Shown piece by piece: positions 34,923 to 43,591 of a stretch of DNA of 64,000 bases. The position numbers were made by a program, and so were the translations under genes. The stretch is from UBA4486 sp041984885 (GTDB lineage: Bacteria > Pseudomonadota > Gammaproteobacteria > Eutrophobiales > Eutrophobiaceae). Every line of letters begins with the position of its first letter. Position 1 is the first letter of the stretch. The stretch spans positions 78,435 through 142,434 of the forward strand of contig JBHIXH010000001.1 of NCBI GenBank assembly GCA_041984885.1, in the 5' to 3' direction. The notes beneath the pieces are model-generated. The model searched no databases and had not been told where the DNA came from. It worked only from the letters and a program-made list of their open reading frames with translations.

Positions 34923-36821
34923 TTACCGGTCAAGCCGGGCACGCGCCTGGCGGATTTTTTCCAGCGCCTCTTGCAAGCCCTTATTATCCGGCGCTAATTC
35001 AATCGCTTCCAGTACATACTCTTCTGCCAGTTCATATTGACCTGCTTCCACTGCTTTTTTCACCTTGCGTTCAAAATTTTTCGCCATTCGCCGGGCCTGC
35101 CGCTGCGCAGATTTATTGTCCGGATCCTCTTCCAGAGTTTTCTGAATACGTTGAATCGTATTGCGCTCGGTCTCGTCCATTAACGGGCGCCTGTTTGAGT
35201 CTTCCATTTCGGTATTCTTTTGTCTTGTCTCCTCTGCTTGTAACTGCGCATCCAGATGCCGACGTGCCTCGGCCAATGCCGGGTGTAATGGATCAACCTG
35301 CCCCGCCTTGTCCAGGTATTGTCCGGCGGCGGCAATGTCGTTCTGGTTTAATGCCTTATGCATCAAGTGCAAATAGGTCTCTGCCACCCGTCTCATACCT
35401 GACCGTGCCTCGGTATTCGTCGGATCCAGTTGCAGTACCTGTGCATATTTTTCGACGGCATTATTGTCAGCCGGTGTCGTCAAGCGGTATGAGCGAATAT
35501 CGTTATCGGCGGCCTGCAGTAGATCCCCTATTTTCGCACTGGTCGGGTCGGTCTCAACCATGACCGGCGCCGGCTTCTCCCCGGTAATAACCTCCTGCTG
35601 GCCAGCAGGTGCCGGCTGAACGGCAGTCTCGGTATTCGTCTCAACCTCGGCGGGCAAATCTGTTTCTGCATGTTTATTCCGTTTGCCGAGCACGGAAAGT
35701 ATGACCAGGACCAACCACAGTATCGCCAGCCACTTCAGTATCGTTTTAATCCGCTGCCAAAGCCGTCGAAAAAAAGACGGTGGATTCGCTACGGTGTCGG
35801 TTTGCACCGTGCCGGCCGACATCGCGGATGGATCCACCTGAAAGGTTTTCTGTGGTTCGCTGTCTGCCAGTTCCGTCTCGGCTTCCGAGGCAGATGGAGT
35901 CAATGGCTCAGTGGCCGTGACATCGGCAGGATCAATTGTCGCCTGCGAAAAGTTCTGGCGCCAGTCCGTGATCGTCTGTGGTCGATCTTCTGCACGAAAA
36001 CCCAGGCCCCGATCTATTGCCTGTAGGAATGACAGGCTGTAGCCATCCGGTTTCACCACTGCGGCTGGCACCAGCAGGTCCTGACCTGTATGCAATATCG
36101 ATTCACTACGATCGACCGCGTTCGGTGGCGAACGGCCGATGGTGGCACGGTACAGGGTCGCTGCCAGACCATAAATATCAGTCCACGGTCCCTGTTTGTC
36201 ACTTTTACTGACGTATTGCTCAAACGGCGCGTAGCCAGGCGAGACCATGGTCGTTAATGTTTGTGTTTGCTGACTCAACGCCTGTCGGGCTGATCCAAAG
36301 TCGAGCAGGACCGGGCTGCCGTCCTGACGGACATAGATATTCGCCGGCTTGATATCACGGTGAATGAATTGCAACTGATGCACCTTCTCCAGGCCATCAA
36401 GCAAGGGAAAGAGCAGCGATAATTGCTCCTGCTCGGACAAGGTCTTTTGCTGTTTCAGTCGATCATGTAATGCCTCGCCTTCCTCGTATTCCATTACCAT
36501 GTAGGCGGTGTTGTTATCGGTGAAGACCGTCAACACCCGCACGATATGTGGGTGCTTGAACCGGGCCAGCGTTTGCGCTTCCTTGATAAAGCGCTCCAGC
36601 CCCCAGGAAAATTGTTCACCGTATTCCCCGGAAACCGGGTGCACGGAATCGTCCTCTTCCCGCTGCGCCAGCTCGGATGGCAGGTATTCCTTGATGGCGA
36701 CACGCTGGTTCAGGTTCGTGTCCCCGGCGAGGTAGGTAATACCGAACCCGCCCTGGCCGAGCACTTTTTCGATCACGTACCAGTGGAGTCGATAGCCCGG
36801 TTGCAGTGTTTGTCTTGCCAT
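34923..36821 (-). CDS. membrane-anchored Ser/Thr protein kinase with C-terminal TPR-like repeats
   Basis: This protein of 632 residues has its kinase domain at residues ~15-285: GQGGFGITYLA (glycine loop), AIKEYLP (Lys), FIHRDIKPANI (catalytic loop), LLDFGSA (DFG) and APFEQY. A proline/acidic linker is followed by one membrane helix near residue 370 (ILKWLAILWLVLVILSVLG). The C-terminal part has TPR-like repeats (residues ~440-630), probably periplasmic. It phosphorylates unknown targets. Confidence 0.9.
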   Translation of the reverse strand: MARQTLQPGYRLHWYVIEKVLGQGGFGITYLAGDTNLNQRVAIKEYLPSELAQREEDDSVHPVSGEYGEQFSWGLERFIKEAQTLARFKHPHIVRVLTVFTDNNTAYMVMEYEEGEALHDRLKQQKTLSEQEQLSLLFPLLDGLEKVHQLQFIHRDIKPANIYVRQDGSPVLLDFGSARQALSQQTQTLTTMVSPGYAPFEQYVSKSDKQGPWTDIYGLAATLYRATIGRSPPNAVDRSESILHTGQDLLVPAAVVKPDGYSLSFLQAIDRGLGFRAEDRPQTITDWRQNFSQATIDPADVTATEPLTPSASEAETELADSEPQKTFQVDPSAMSAGTVQTDTVANPPSFFRRLWQRIKTILKWLAILWLVLVILSVLGKRNKHAETDLPAEVETNTETAVQPAPAGQQEVITGEKPAPVMVETDPTSAKIGDLLQAADNDIRSYRLTTPADNNAVEKYAQVLQLDPTNTEARSGMRRVAETYLHLMHKALNQNDIAAAGQYLDKAGQVDPLHPALAEARRHLDAQLQAEETRQKNTEMEDSNRRPLMDETERNTIQRIQKTLEEDPDNKSAQRQARRMAKNFERKVKKAVEAGQYELAEEYVLEAIELAPDNKGLQEALEKIRQARARLDR

Positions 36822-36997
36822 CAGTTAATTTTCATTTTTGCTTGTCATGCCAACAACCCGCATCGTACAGATAAACAGGCGTGCTATGGAATGAATCCAC
36901 GTGTACGTCCAAAAGATCCGGATTACGTATCTTACGCTGAAAAAAAATCCCGATAAATCAGGATCATATTCAGTACATCCGGAATCGTAAAAACCCC

Positions 36998-37024
36998 TAA
37001 AGATTTTTCCCCAGGCGTCGATAT
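36998..37024 (+). promoter_or_regulatory. sigma-28 (FliA)-type promoter
   Basis: TAAAGATT-N11-GTCGATAT matches the flagellar sigma-28 consensus TAAAGTTT-N11-GCCGATAA at 13 of 16 fixed positions with the exact 11-bp spacer. The expected transcription start near 37031 leaves a ~33-nt leader with a GGAGGA ribosome site before the mini chemoreceptor gene. Confidence 0.7.
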
Positions 37025-37063
37025 CCCTACCTGAATAGTGGTGATTGCGGAGGAGCACAAAAC

Positions 37064-37471
37064 ATGAAAATCAGGAAAGACAATCAAAACACAGAAAAAC
37101 TCGACAGCCTGGCAGCGATGACAGACTTGCTGGCACTGAACACGATGCTGGAAGCCGCCCGTATAGGCAATGAAGGCAAAGGGTTTGCGACAGTGAGTCA
37201 GGAAATCATGGATTTCACCGACAAGGTTGAACGTTGCAGATCAGGCAACCGCTTTTTACATCGCCGTATTCAAAATCTTGCCCCTTACGAAATAGACACT
37301 GCCATACACGATCAACTGCATGCGATGGAAGACTTGAACGCCAGCCTCAGTTCGATCACACAACTCAGTGCAGAGATAACGGACTCGGGTGCGGCAAAAT
37401 CGTTACCACGAAAGGAATTGAATCATTTGTACGCATTACTCGGCAGAAACTCGGGTCAGGACATAGCCTGA
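37064..37471 (+). CDS. stand-alone mini methyl-accepting chemotaxis protein (signalling-tip only)
   Basis: This soluble protein of 135 residues has no sensor, HAMP or membrane segment. Residues ~23-47 (LLALNTMLEAARIGNEGKGF, then ATVSQEI) are the conserved hairpin tip by which chemoreceptors bind CheA and CheW. The N-terminal arm is only about 20 residues, and the rest is helical and unlike MCP methylation helices. GGAGGAG lies 8 bp before the ATG and a sigma-28-like promoter lies upstream, so it appears expressed with the flagellar regulon. It could be a decoy or adaptor for CheA/CheW, or a decaying gene. Confidence 0.75.
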   Translation: MKIRKDNQNTEKLDSLAAMTDLLALNTMLEAARIGNEGKGFATVSQEIMDFTDKVERCRSGNRFLHRRIQNLAPYEIDTAIHDQLHAMEDLNASLSSITQLSAEITDSGAAKSLPRKELNHLYALLGRNSGQDIA

Positions 37472-37493
37472 TTATTACCCTGCTCAGTAAAGC

Positions 37494-38435
37494 CTAATCC
37501 AGTTCAGCCTCCAGTTCCTGTTCCTGGTCCAACGCGGCCAGGTGCAGGACTTTCAATGTTTGTTCTATCACGTGTTCCGGCGCCTCACGATGAATACTGT
37601 GGCCACTGTCACGTACCATGACCCGCCAGGCCTGCGGTGAGAGGTTCAGCAAGTCTTTCTGCATGCCCTGCCATTCAACTTCGAGCGACTTGTCACCGGG
37701 TATAACCGGCAATTGGGATTTTCCGCGGGACAATACCGCCATCGGAATTGGCGGCAAACGGCTCAGGATTCCATTCACTTCATCTGCACTGTCGCTGAAA
37801 CTTTTTAATTCATCCATCTGCGTCCAGACTGATTTACGTTGTGCGTTAAGGTGTTTCCATAACCGCTGCTCCGGTGTTAACAGGCTCTCGTCTTCGAACA
37901 GGTAACCACCGATATCATGTTTCGGAGCATCAGCCAGTTCGTCGAGAGCAGCCAGCCGGGTAACCTGATCCCAGTGTGACGAATCGACAAGCACCAGACC
38001 GGATGTCTCGTCCGGAAATGCGGCAGCAAAAAACTGTGCAACCAGACCTCCGAACGAATGCCCCACCATGACGTAAGGCCCTTCGATGTTCGCCTGTTTT
38101 AACAGCAGGTAGAGTTCAAGTGCAATTTGAGATGTTATACGTGGTCCGGGTCCCGGATCACTCAGGCCGTTACCGGCACGATCATACAAACACACTCGCG
38201 TATGTTCGGCGAGTTCTTTCTGGATCGGAATCCAGTTTGCCAGTGAATCGCCAATCCCCGGTTCAACGATCACGGTTTCATTGCCCTCGCCCTCACAATG
38301 AAAGTACATGCGAAATTGTTCAAAAATCAGAACGTAATCGCCGGGTGGTTCGTAGTCTTCGAATAAACCATGCGAGTGAGCTACAGGAATGCAACTAATA
38401 ATCAGTAGAAGTGCAGTATGTACAGGACATTTCAT
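37494..38435 (-). CDS. exported alpha/beta-hydrolase
   Basis: This protein of 313 residues has a signal peptide (about residues 1-21). The nucleophile elbow is MVGHSFGGLVAQFF, the oxyanion strand VIVEPGIGDSLANW and the catalytic His region DSGHSIHREAPEHV. CLYDRAGNGLSDPG is typical of haloperoxidase/esterase-type members. The substrate is unknown. It is convergent with the mini-MCP gene. Confidence 0.88.
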   Translation of the reverse strand: MKCPVHTALLLIISCIPVAHSHGLFEDYEPPGDYVLIFEQFRMYFHCEGEGNETVIVEPGIGDSLANWIPIQKELAEHTRVCLYDRAGNGLSDPGPGPRITSQIALELYLLLKQANIEGPYVMVGHSFGGLVAQFFAAAFPDETSGLVLVDSSHWDQVTRLAALDELADAPKHDIGGYLFEDESLLTPEQRLWKHLNAQRKSVWTQMDELKSFSDSADEVNGILSRLPPIPMAVLSRGKSQLPVIPGDKSLEVEWQGMQKDLLNLSPQAWRVMVRDSGHSIHREAPEHVIEQTLKVLHLAALDQEQELEAELD

Positions 38436-38525
38436 CGGTTATAGTATTCTGTCTGGTTACACTATTTTTATAACGCTTTCCGGATAAAAATAAAAGTAAT
38501 AAGTTGATTAAAGAGGAGCAGATTT

Positions 38526-38996
38526 ATGGCAATTGAAGAAGGTAAAGCCGCACCGGCATTCACATTGAAAGACGAGAACGACAACAAGGTTGCGTTAAGA
38601 GATCTCAAGGGCAACGATGTCATATTATATTTTTATCCAAAGGACGATACGCCCGGTTGCACCAAAGAAGCATGTGGTTTTCGTGACTTCTGGAAAGAGA
38701 TAAAAAAAACCGGAGCAAAGGTTTATGGAGTTTCACCAGACGATGGCGAGTCACATAAAAAATTTATCAGGAAATATAAATTACCGTTTTCATTGCTGTG
38801 CGATCCGGATAAAAAAGTCATGACGAAATACGAAGCATTCGGTGAAAAAATGATGTACGGGAAAAAAGTGGAAGGCGTAATACGTTCAACTGTCTGGATT
38901 GGTGCGAACGGTAAAGTCATCAAACACTGGCGCAAGGTACCAAAGGCTGCCGACCATCCGCAGAAAGTGCTGGAGGCATTGCAGAACGCCGGGTAA
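38526..38996 (+). CDS. bcp: thioredoxin-dependent peroxiredoxin (BCP/PrxQ type)
   Basis: This protein of 156 residues has the peroxidatic Cys in YPKDDTPGCTKEACGFRD, with the resolving Cys five residues later, as in PrxQ/BCP. It reduces hydrogen peroxide and organic peroxides in the cytosol. AGAGGAG is placed 7-8 bp before the ATG. It is the first of four abutting genes (bcp-greB-lemA-DUF2207). Confidence 0.93.
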   Translation: MAIEEGKAAPAFTLKDENDNKVALRDLKGNDVILYFYPKDDTPGCTKEACGFRDFWKEIKKTGAKVYGVSPDDGESHKKFIRKYKLPFSLLCDPDKKVMTKYEAFGEKMMYGKKVEGVIRSTVWIGANGKVIKHWRKVPKAADHPQKVLEALQNAG

Positions 38997-39497
38997 ATGA
39001 GTCGCTGGAGAGAAAAAAGACCACCTTCATCGCCCTACATCACACCCGAGGGATACGCCCGACTCGAACACGAGACCCGGCAACTGTGGCAAAAACGTGA
39101 TGAGGTGCGCCAGGCACTGTCGGCCGCGGCTGCCGAAGGCGACAGATCAGAGAACGCCGAATACATCTATCGAAAAAAACAACTGCGTGAACTGGATGGG
39201 CGTATCACGTATTTACAAAAACGCATGCCTTCACTGCAGATCGTGCATCCACCTGACAGGAAAGACCAGATTCGTTTTGGCGCACGGGTCAAACTGGAAA
39301 ACGACAGCGGCGAACTGTCTGAATTCCGTATCGTTGGTGCCGATGAGTTCGATCATACAGAAAACGGAATCAGTATTGATGCGCCGGTCGCACGTGCCCT
39401 GATCGGTAAATCTGTCGATGATGAAGTTTCTATTGAAACACAAACAGGCATACAGGCTTATATAGTTATCGAGATCAACTATCGTCTATCAATATGA
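38997..39497 (+). CDS. greB: transcription elongation factor GreB
   Basis: This protein of 166 residues has an N-terminal coiled coil with the acidic tip AAEGDRSENAEYIYRKKQLREID, the GreB form of the motif, and the C-terminal FKBP-like half (FGARVKLENDSGE, then ALIGKSVDDEV). It stimulates RNA cleavage by backtracked RNA polymerase. The ATG follows the bcp stop directly. Confidence 0.93.
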   Translation: MSRWREKRPPSSPYITPEGYARLEHETRQLWQKRDEVRQALSAAAAEGDRSENAEYIYRKKQLRELDGRITYLQKRMPSLQIVHPPDRKDQIRFGARVKLENDSGELSEFRIVGADEFDHTENGISIDAPVARALIGKSVDDEVSIETQTGIQAYIVIEINYRLSI

Positions 39498-40018
39498 TTC
39501 AATATCTCGAAATCCTGTTATTGCTTGTCGGGCTGCCCTTGCTCTGGGCAATTGTGATTTATAACCTGCTGGTGCGGGACAAGAACCGCGTGCTGACTGC
39601 GTGGAGTGACATCGACGTACAACTCAAACGACGTCACGACCTGATACCAAAACTGGTCGAGTCGGTAAGGCAATATGCAAACTATGAGAGCGCCACACTG
39701 ACGCACATCACCGCGTTACGTGCGCAAAGCGAAGCCATATCGGACATCGCCAAAAAAGGCGAACTGGAAACCGAGCTGGGATCAGTAATGCAGAACCTGT
39801 TTGCACTGGCAGAAGATTATCCGGATCTAAAAGCCGATCAATCGTATCTTGACCTGCAAAAAAACCTGACAGACGTGGAAAATAATCTGCAGTATGCCAG
39901 ACGCTATTATAACGGTGCCGTACGGAATCTGAATGTTCGGATTGAATCGTTTCCCGATCTTTTAATTGCCCGCTTGTTTGGATTTCGGCAAGCCGTGTTT
40001 TTCCAGTTTGAGTCATGA
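39494..40018 (+). CDS. lemA: LemA-family membrane protein
   Basis: This protein of 174 residues has one N-terminal membrane helix (LEILLLLVGLPLLWAIVIYNLLV) and the LemA signature VLTAWSDIDVQLKRRHDLIPKLV, then ENNLQYARRYYNGAVRNLN. The function is unknown; it is usually paired with a TPM or DUF2207 protein, as here. It overlaps greB by 4 bp and the next gene by 4 bp. Confidence 0.92.
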   Translation: MIQYLEILLLLVGLPLLWAIVIYNLLVRDKNRVLTAWSDIDVQLKRRHDLIPKLVESVRQYANYESATLTHITALRAQSEAISDIAKKGELETELGSVMQNLFALAEDYPDLKADQSYLDLQKNLTDVENNLQYARRYYNGAVRNLNVRIESFPDLLIARLFGFRQAVFFQFES

Positions 40019-41922
40019 GAACCCGGTGCAGCTTTATTTTTCTTGTTTGCCTGTGCATGTACTCATCCGGTCATGCCGAGGAATTGATCACTTCATTTCA
40101 CAGTGACATTGAAATCATGCAAAACGGCGATGTAATTGTTACCGAACACATCACGGTCAACGCCGAAGGTAACAGGATAAAACGGGGTATCTATCGGGAT
40201 TTTCCCACGAAATACCGTGATCATTTTAACAACCGCTATAACGTCGGTTTCTGGCTGGAAGCACTGTTACGCAATGGGGAACCGGAGGCCTGGCATCAAA
40301 AGACACTTAAAAACGGCATACGCACCTACTTTGGCAGAAAACAACATCTTCTGAAACAAGGCGAGCATAAGTACGAGTTCAGTTATCGTACTAATCGTCA
40401 GATTGGTTTCTTTGACAGACACGATGAACTCTACTGGAACGTCACCGGTAACGACTGGGAATTCGTAATCGAAAAGGCCAGCGCCCGCGTCAGGCTACCG
40501 GGAAACATTACTGCCGATTCAATCGATATCGAGGCCTATACCGGCAAACAATTCGATAAAGGTCGACATTATTATGCCGAAGTGCGTGGTGACAGCCTGG
40601 CCTTTTTTGAGACCACCCGACCACTGCCCCGAAAACATGGTTTAACGATCGTTGTCGGCTTCCCCAAGGGACATGTGATCGAACCGTCAACAGAACAAAA
40701 ACTACGCTGGTTTCTTGCTGATAACAGGCAGATACTCTTTCTTATCGGTGGCATACTGATCCTGCTGCTGTATTACTGGATCACCTGGATAAAAGTCGGT
40801 CGTGACCCGGAGACCGGCGTCATTGTTACCCAATACACCCCGCCAAAAGGCTACTCACCAGCCTCCATGCGCTTTATCGAAAACATGCGCTACGACGATA
40901 CCTGTTTTACTGCCGCACTGGTTAACCTGGCGGTGAAAGGTTACCTGAGCATTGAGCAACATGACGATGAGTACACGCTGAAAAAACAACCGGACAACCA
41001 GGCCAGACTCGCACCGGGGGAAGCGGAACTGGTGAAAAAACTGTTCCGCGATGGACGCTCGATCGAAATGAAACAGTCAAACCACGACAGATTTCGGGCC
41101 GCCCGATCTGCACATAAAGCCTCATTAAAAAAGGATTACGAGAAGCTCTATTTTTTTACCAACACGGGTTACCACACGCTGGGCGCTGCTATTTCCCTGC
41201 TGGTTCTGATCGGCAGTTTATTTGCTGATACAGGAGGACTGAAACCGGAGGTGCTGTTTGTTCTCGTCTGGCTGACCTGCTGGACAATTGGCGTGTTTGT
41301 CCTGTTAAAGACCGCATGGCTCCAATGGCAACGCGTCAAGGATGGCCTGTTTAACGTGGTACATGCAGTCATCATCAGTGCATTTGCCATCCCTTTTCTG
41401 TCGGCCGAGTTGTTCGTGTTGAAATTTCTCGCGGATGAAACGTCTTACACATTGATGTTCATGGTGTTGCTCGTCGTCACGATCAACTGGTTGTTTTATG
41501 AATTATTAAAAGCGCCGACACGAGTCGGCCGTGAACTGCTCGACAAAGTAGAAGGCTTTCGCCATTACATCGATGTTGCCGAGAGGAATGAGCTGGAAAT
41601 GAAGTATGCGCCGAAAAAAACACCAGAGCAGTTTGAACAGTATTTGCCGTATGCGATTGCGCTTGGTATGGAAACACAATGGGCGAATATATTCAGTGGC
41701 GCCCTGGCAGACCTGCAACAAACCGGCGATCACTATCAACCGGCCTGGTATCGTGGTTCAAACTGGAACCCGCATCGGCTTGGCGAATTTACTTCCGGCA
41801 TGAGTTCGTCGTTGACCTCGGCCGTTACCTCTTCATCCACTGCACCCGGTTCGTCTTCCGGCGGTGGTGGTGGTGGCTTCTCCGGAGGTGGTGGCGGTGG
41901 CGGTGGCGGCGGTGGCTGGTAA
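40015..41922 (+). CDS. DUF2207 membrane protein with poly-glycine tail
   Basis: This protein of 635 residues has a signal peptide (residues 1-22) and then the extracytoplasmic DUF2207 domain (SDIEIMQNGDVIVTEHITV, IKRGIYRDFPT). A membrane helix lies near residue 240 (ILFLIGGILILLLYYW), a cytosolic segment follows, and two to four helices lie at ~390-500. The tail is almost pure Gly (SSGGGGGGFSGGGG..., ending GGW). It is coupled to lemA, a recurrent pairing. The function is unknown. Confidence 0.9.
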   Translation: MRTRCSFIFLVCLCMYSSGHAEELITSFHSDIEIMQNGDVIVTEHITVNAEGNRIKRGIYRDFPTKYRDHFNNRYNVGFWLEALLRNGEPEAWHQKTLKNGIRTYFGRKQHLLKQGEHKYEFSYRTNRQIGFFDRHDELYWNVTGNDWEFVIEKASARVRLPGNITADSIDIEAYTGKQFDKGRHYYAEVRGDSLAFFETTRPLPRKHGLTIVVGFPKGHVIEPSTEQKLRWFLADNRQILFLIGGILILLLYYWITWIKVGRDPETGVIVTQYTPPKGYSPASMRFIENMRYDDTCFTAALVNLAVKGYLSIEQHDDEYTLKKQPDNQARLAPGEAELVKKLFRDGRSIEMKQSNHDRFRAARSAHKASLKKDYEKLYFFTNTGYHTLGAAISLLVLIGSLFADTGGLKPEVLFVLVWLTCWTIGVFVLLKTAWLQWQRVKDGLFNVVHAVIISAFAIPFLSAELFVLKFLADETSYTLMFMVLLVVTINWLFYELLKAPTRVGRELLDKVEGFRHYIDVAERNELEMKYAPKKTPEQFEQYLPYAIALGMETQWANIFSGALADLQQTGDHYQPAWYRGSNWNPHRLGEFTSGMSSSLTSAVTSSSTAPGSSSGGGGGGFSGGGGGGGGGGGW

Positions 41923-42081
41923 CGCTTTCTGCAACAAAACATTGAGAGCAGGTGCGAAACCTGTGTTAACGACCACTACGAACAGGCTTTGAAAAAGTGA
42001 CAAGAAAAAGTTGCGGTGATACAAAGCCGGCAACAGTAATCTGTGATAACAGCCTTACCTTAACTAAACAGGATAAATGAC

Positions 42082-42540
42082 ATGCGCATACCAATCTTGA
42101 TGCTTTTATTGTTTCTGTCCTTGTCCGTCCGGGCTGATGCCGAAATATGGGATGGAGACATCGTTGTGATCAAAACCCCGGAAGAGTTGGTCGCAAAACA
42201 GAAGCTGCCGTATTTTCACGGTATCTCGGCAGAAACGGCGAACAGCAAGGTGTTGTCAATGAATCTCGTCATGATTCCGCCCGGTGCCCAGGCCGAAGCA
42301 CATTATCATGATGGCTATGAATCAGCGATATATGTAATACAGGGGCGGGTTGAAACGCGTTACGGCCATAACCTGGAGAAGTCCGTGATCAATGAGGCCG
42401 GTGATTTTGTGTTTATCCCGCCAAACGTACCACATCAGCCAAAAAATCTGAGTGACACTGAAACCGCGATTGCCATCGTTGCGCGTAACGATCCGAATGA
42501 ACAGGAGAGTGTGACGCCCTACAAGACTGAACGTCAGTAG
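42082..42540 (+). CDS. exported cupin-domain protein
   Basis: This protein of 152 residues has a signal peptide (about residues 1-20). The cupin motifs are AEAHYHDGYESAIYVIQGRVE (metal-type His/His/Glu) and GDFVFIPPNVPHQPKN. It probably binds a small ligand or metal in the periplasm. It is monocistronic as far as visible. Confidence 0.88.
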   Translation: MRIPILMLLLFLSLSVRADAEIWDGDIVVIKTPEELVAKQKLPYFHGISAETANSKVLSMNLVMIPPGAQAEAHYHDGYESAIYVIQGRVETRYGHNLEKSVINEAGDFVFIPPNVPHQPKNLSDTETAIAIVARNDPNEQESVTPYKTERQ

Positions 42541-42580
42541 CGTCCGGTTTCCCGGTTTAAGAATCTAATAAAAAAATTAA

Positions 42581-42599
42581 ACCCCGCCAGGGGCGGGGT
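42581..42599 (-). terminator. intrinsic terminator of the PEP-CTERM gene
   Basis: The stem ACCCCGCC-x3-GGCGGGGT is followed on the minus strand by TTTAATTTTTTTATT. It lies 16 bp beyond the stop of the PEP-CTERM gene. On the plus strand the trailing bases are not T-rich, so termination of the cupin gene is weaker. Confidence 0.85.
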
Positions 42600-42614
42600 A
42601 ATGAAGTGATTATT

Positions 42615-43286
42615 TTATTCTTTTTTAATTCGGCTAAACCCGATGCCTGCGAGACCGAATCCCAATAACCAGATTGTAAAAGGCTCTGGCGCAGAAACGA
42701 CAACCGTCGATATGGCACCGACAGCATCAATATCAGCACCCACAGTAGCACCACTTGTACCACCTTCGTTTGGATCGTCTGTTAACCGAACGAAATAGAA
42801 CAGGTCTGTGATGCCAAATCCGAAGGCATCAATATCGATACTTGAAATCGCACCGAATACTTTTCCTATACCATGCCAGGCGATGCCATCCTTACTTATC
42901 TCAACGAAGGTGTCTTCAACATCAGCCCCCAGTTCAAAGATATGCAGGTCATGATCGCTCGTACCGCTACCTGTTAGTGCATTATCTGTAAATTGGAGAG
43001 TTATTCTGCCCCCGTTGCCAAGTGCAACGTCTTCATCAAAAGTCAGTTGCGGCGCGCCGAGCGCCTTGGTGGGGTCAATTATAGTTCCGTCATTTCCGGG
43101 GATTTCAAACGGACCCGGTCCTCCACCGAAAAGCGGTTCATACGCTACAACCACATCCGCAAATGAAATCTCTCCTTCAGGAAACTCGATACCACCATAG
43201 GGAACTGCCCATGCTGCACTACAGTTAATACCCAACAATATACCTATTACTGATAAAGCCCGGTTACGGAATGAAGTGTTAGACAT
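42615..43286 (-). CDS. PEP-CTERM sorting-domain exported protein
   Basis: From the ATG at 43286 (GAGGGTAGAG upstream) it has 223 residues. A signal peptide (ALSVIGILLGINCSAAWA) is followed by a beta-rich, Gly/Asp-rich body. The C-terminus APEPFTIWLLGFGLAGIGF, then SRIKKE, is the PEP motif, membrane helix and basic end recognised by exosortase. It is probably anchored or released with exopolysaccharide. A sigma-54-type promoter lies upstream and a strong terminator downstream. Confidence 0.9.
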   Translation of the reverse strand: MSNTSFRNRALSVIGILLGINCSAAWAVPYGGIEFPEGEISFADVVVAYEPLFGGGPGPFEIPGNDGTIIDPTKALGAPQLTFDEDVALGNGGRITLQFTDNALTGSGTSDHDLHIFELGADVEDTFVEISKDGIAWHGIGKVFGAISSIDIDAFGFGITDLFYFVRLTDDPNEGGTSGATVGADIDAVGAISTVVVSAPEPFTIWLLGFGLAGIGFSRIKKE

Positions 43287-43342
43287 TTTCTCTACCCTCA
43301 CTTGCTTTTTTCAGGTTTTACAGGATTGACACCTAAACTGAG

Positions 43343-43359
43343 GGCAAGTATCAGGCCAA
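43343..43359 (-). promoter_or_regulatory. sigma-54 (-24/-12) type promoter of the PEP-CTERM gene
   Basis: On the minus strand TTGGCCTGATACTTGCC has GG and GC with exactly 10 bp between them and matches most of YTGGCACGRNNNTTGCW. It lies about 57 bp before the ATG at 43286. PEP-CTERM genes are known to be controlled by RpoN with the PrsK/PrsR system. The rest of the ~300-bp intergenic region (43287-43591) shows nothing else I can support. Confidence 0.7.
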
Positions 43360-43591
43360 AAACTTATCTCTTTTAAAATCAGTTACCTGGAGTGTTCTAA
43401 ATGTCGTTTATGTAAGTTTTTTCGACTCATACTTTCGTACTAATTCGAGAATTTCTCACGTATTTACAGATAGATACATTACCTGTTTTGCCGGGAACGA
43501 GAATGCTGGTGAACGGGTAAAATTGTAATATTTACCGACACTTTTATTTATTAACGAGGCGATACGAACACTTGTCGGGCGGGGATTAAAA

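Noticed and set aside
36825..37058. 77-residue minus-strand frame between the kinase and the mini-MCP gene
   Set aside because: Its 5' half lies across the sigma-28 promoter and leader of the next gene, composition is not protein-like, and no ribosome site is visible.
40500..42033. Opposite-strand proline-rich frames over the DUF2207 gene
   Set aside because: They are shadows of the glycine-rich and GC-rich coding strand.
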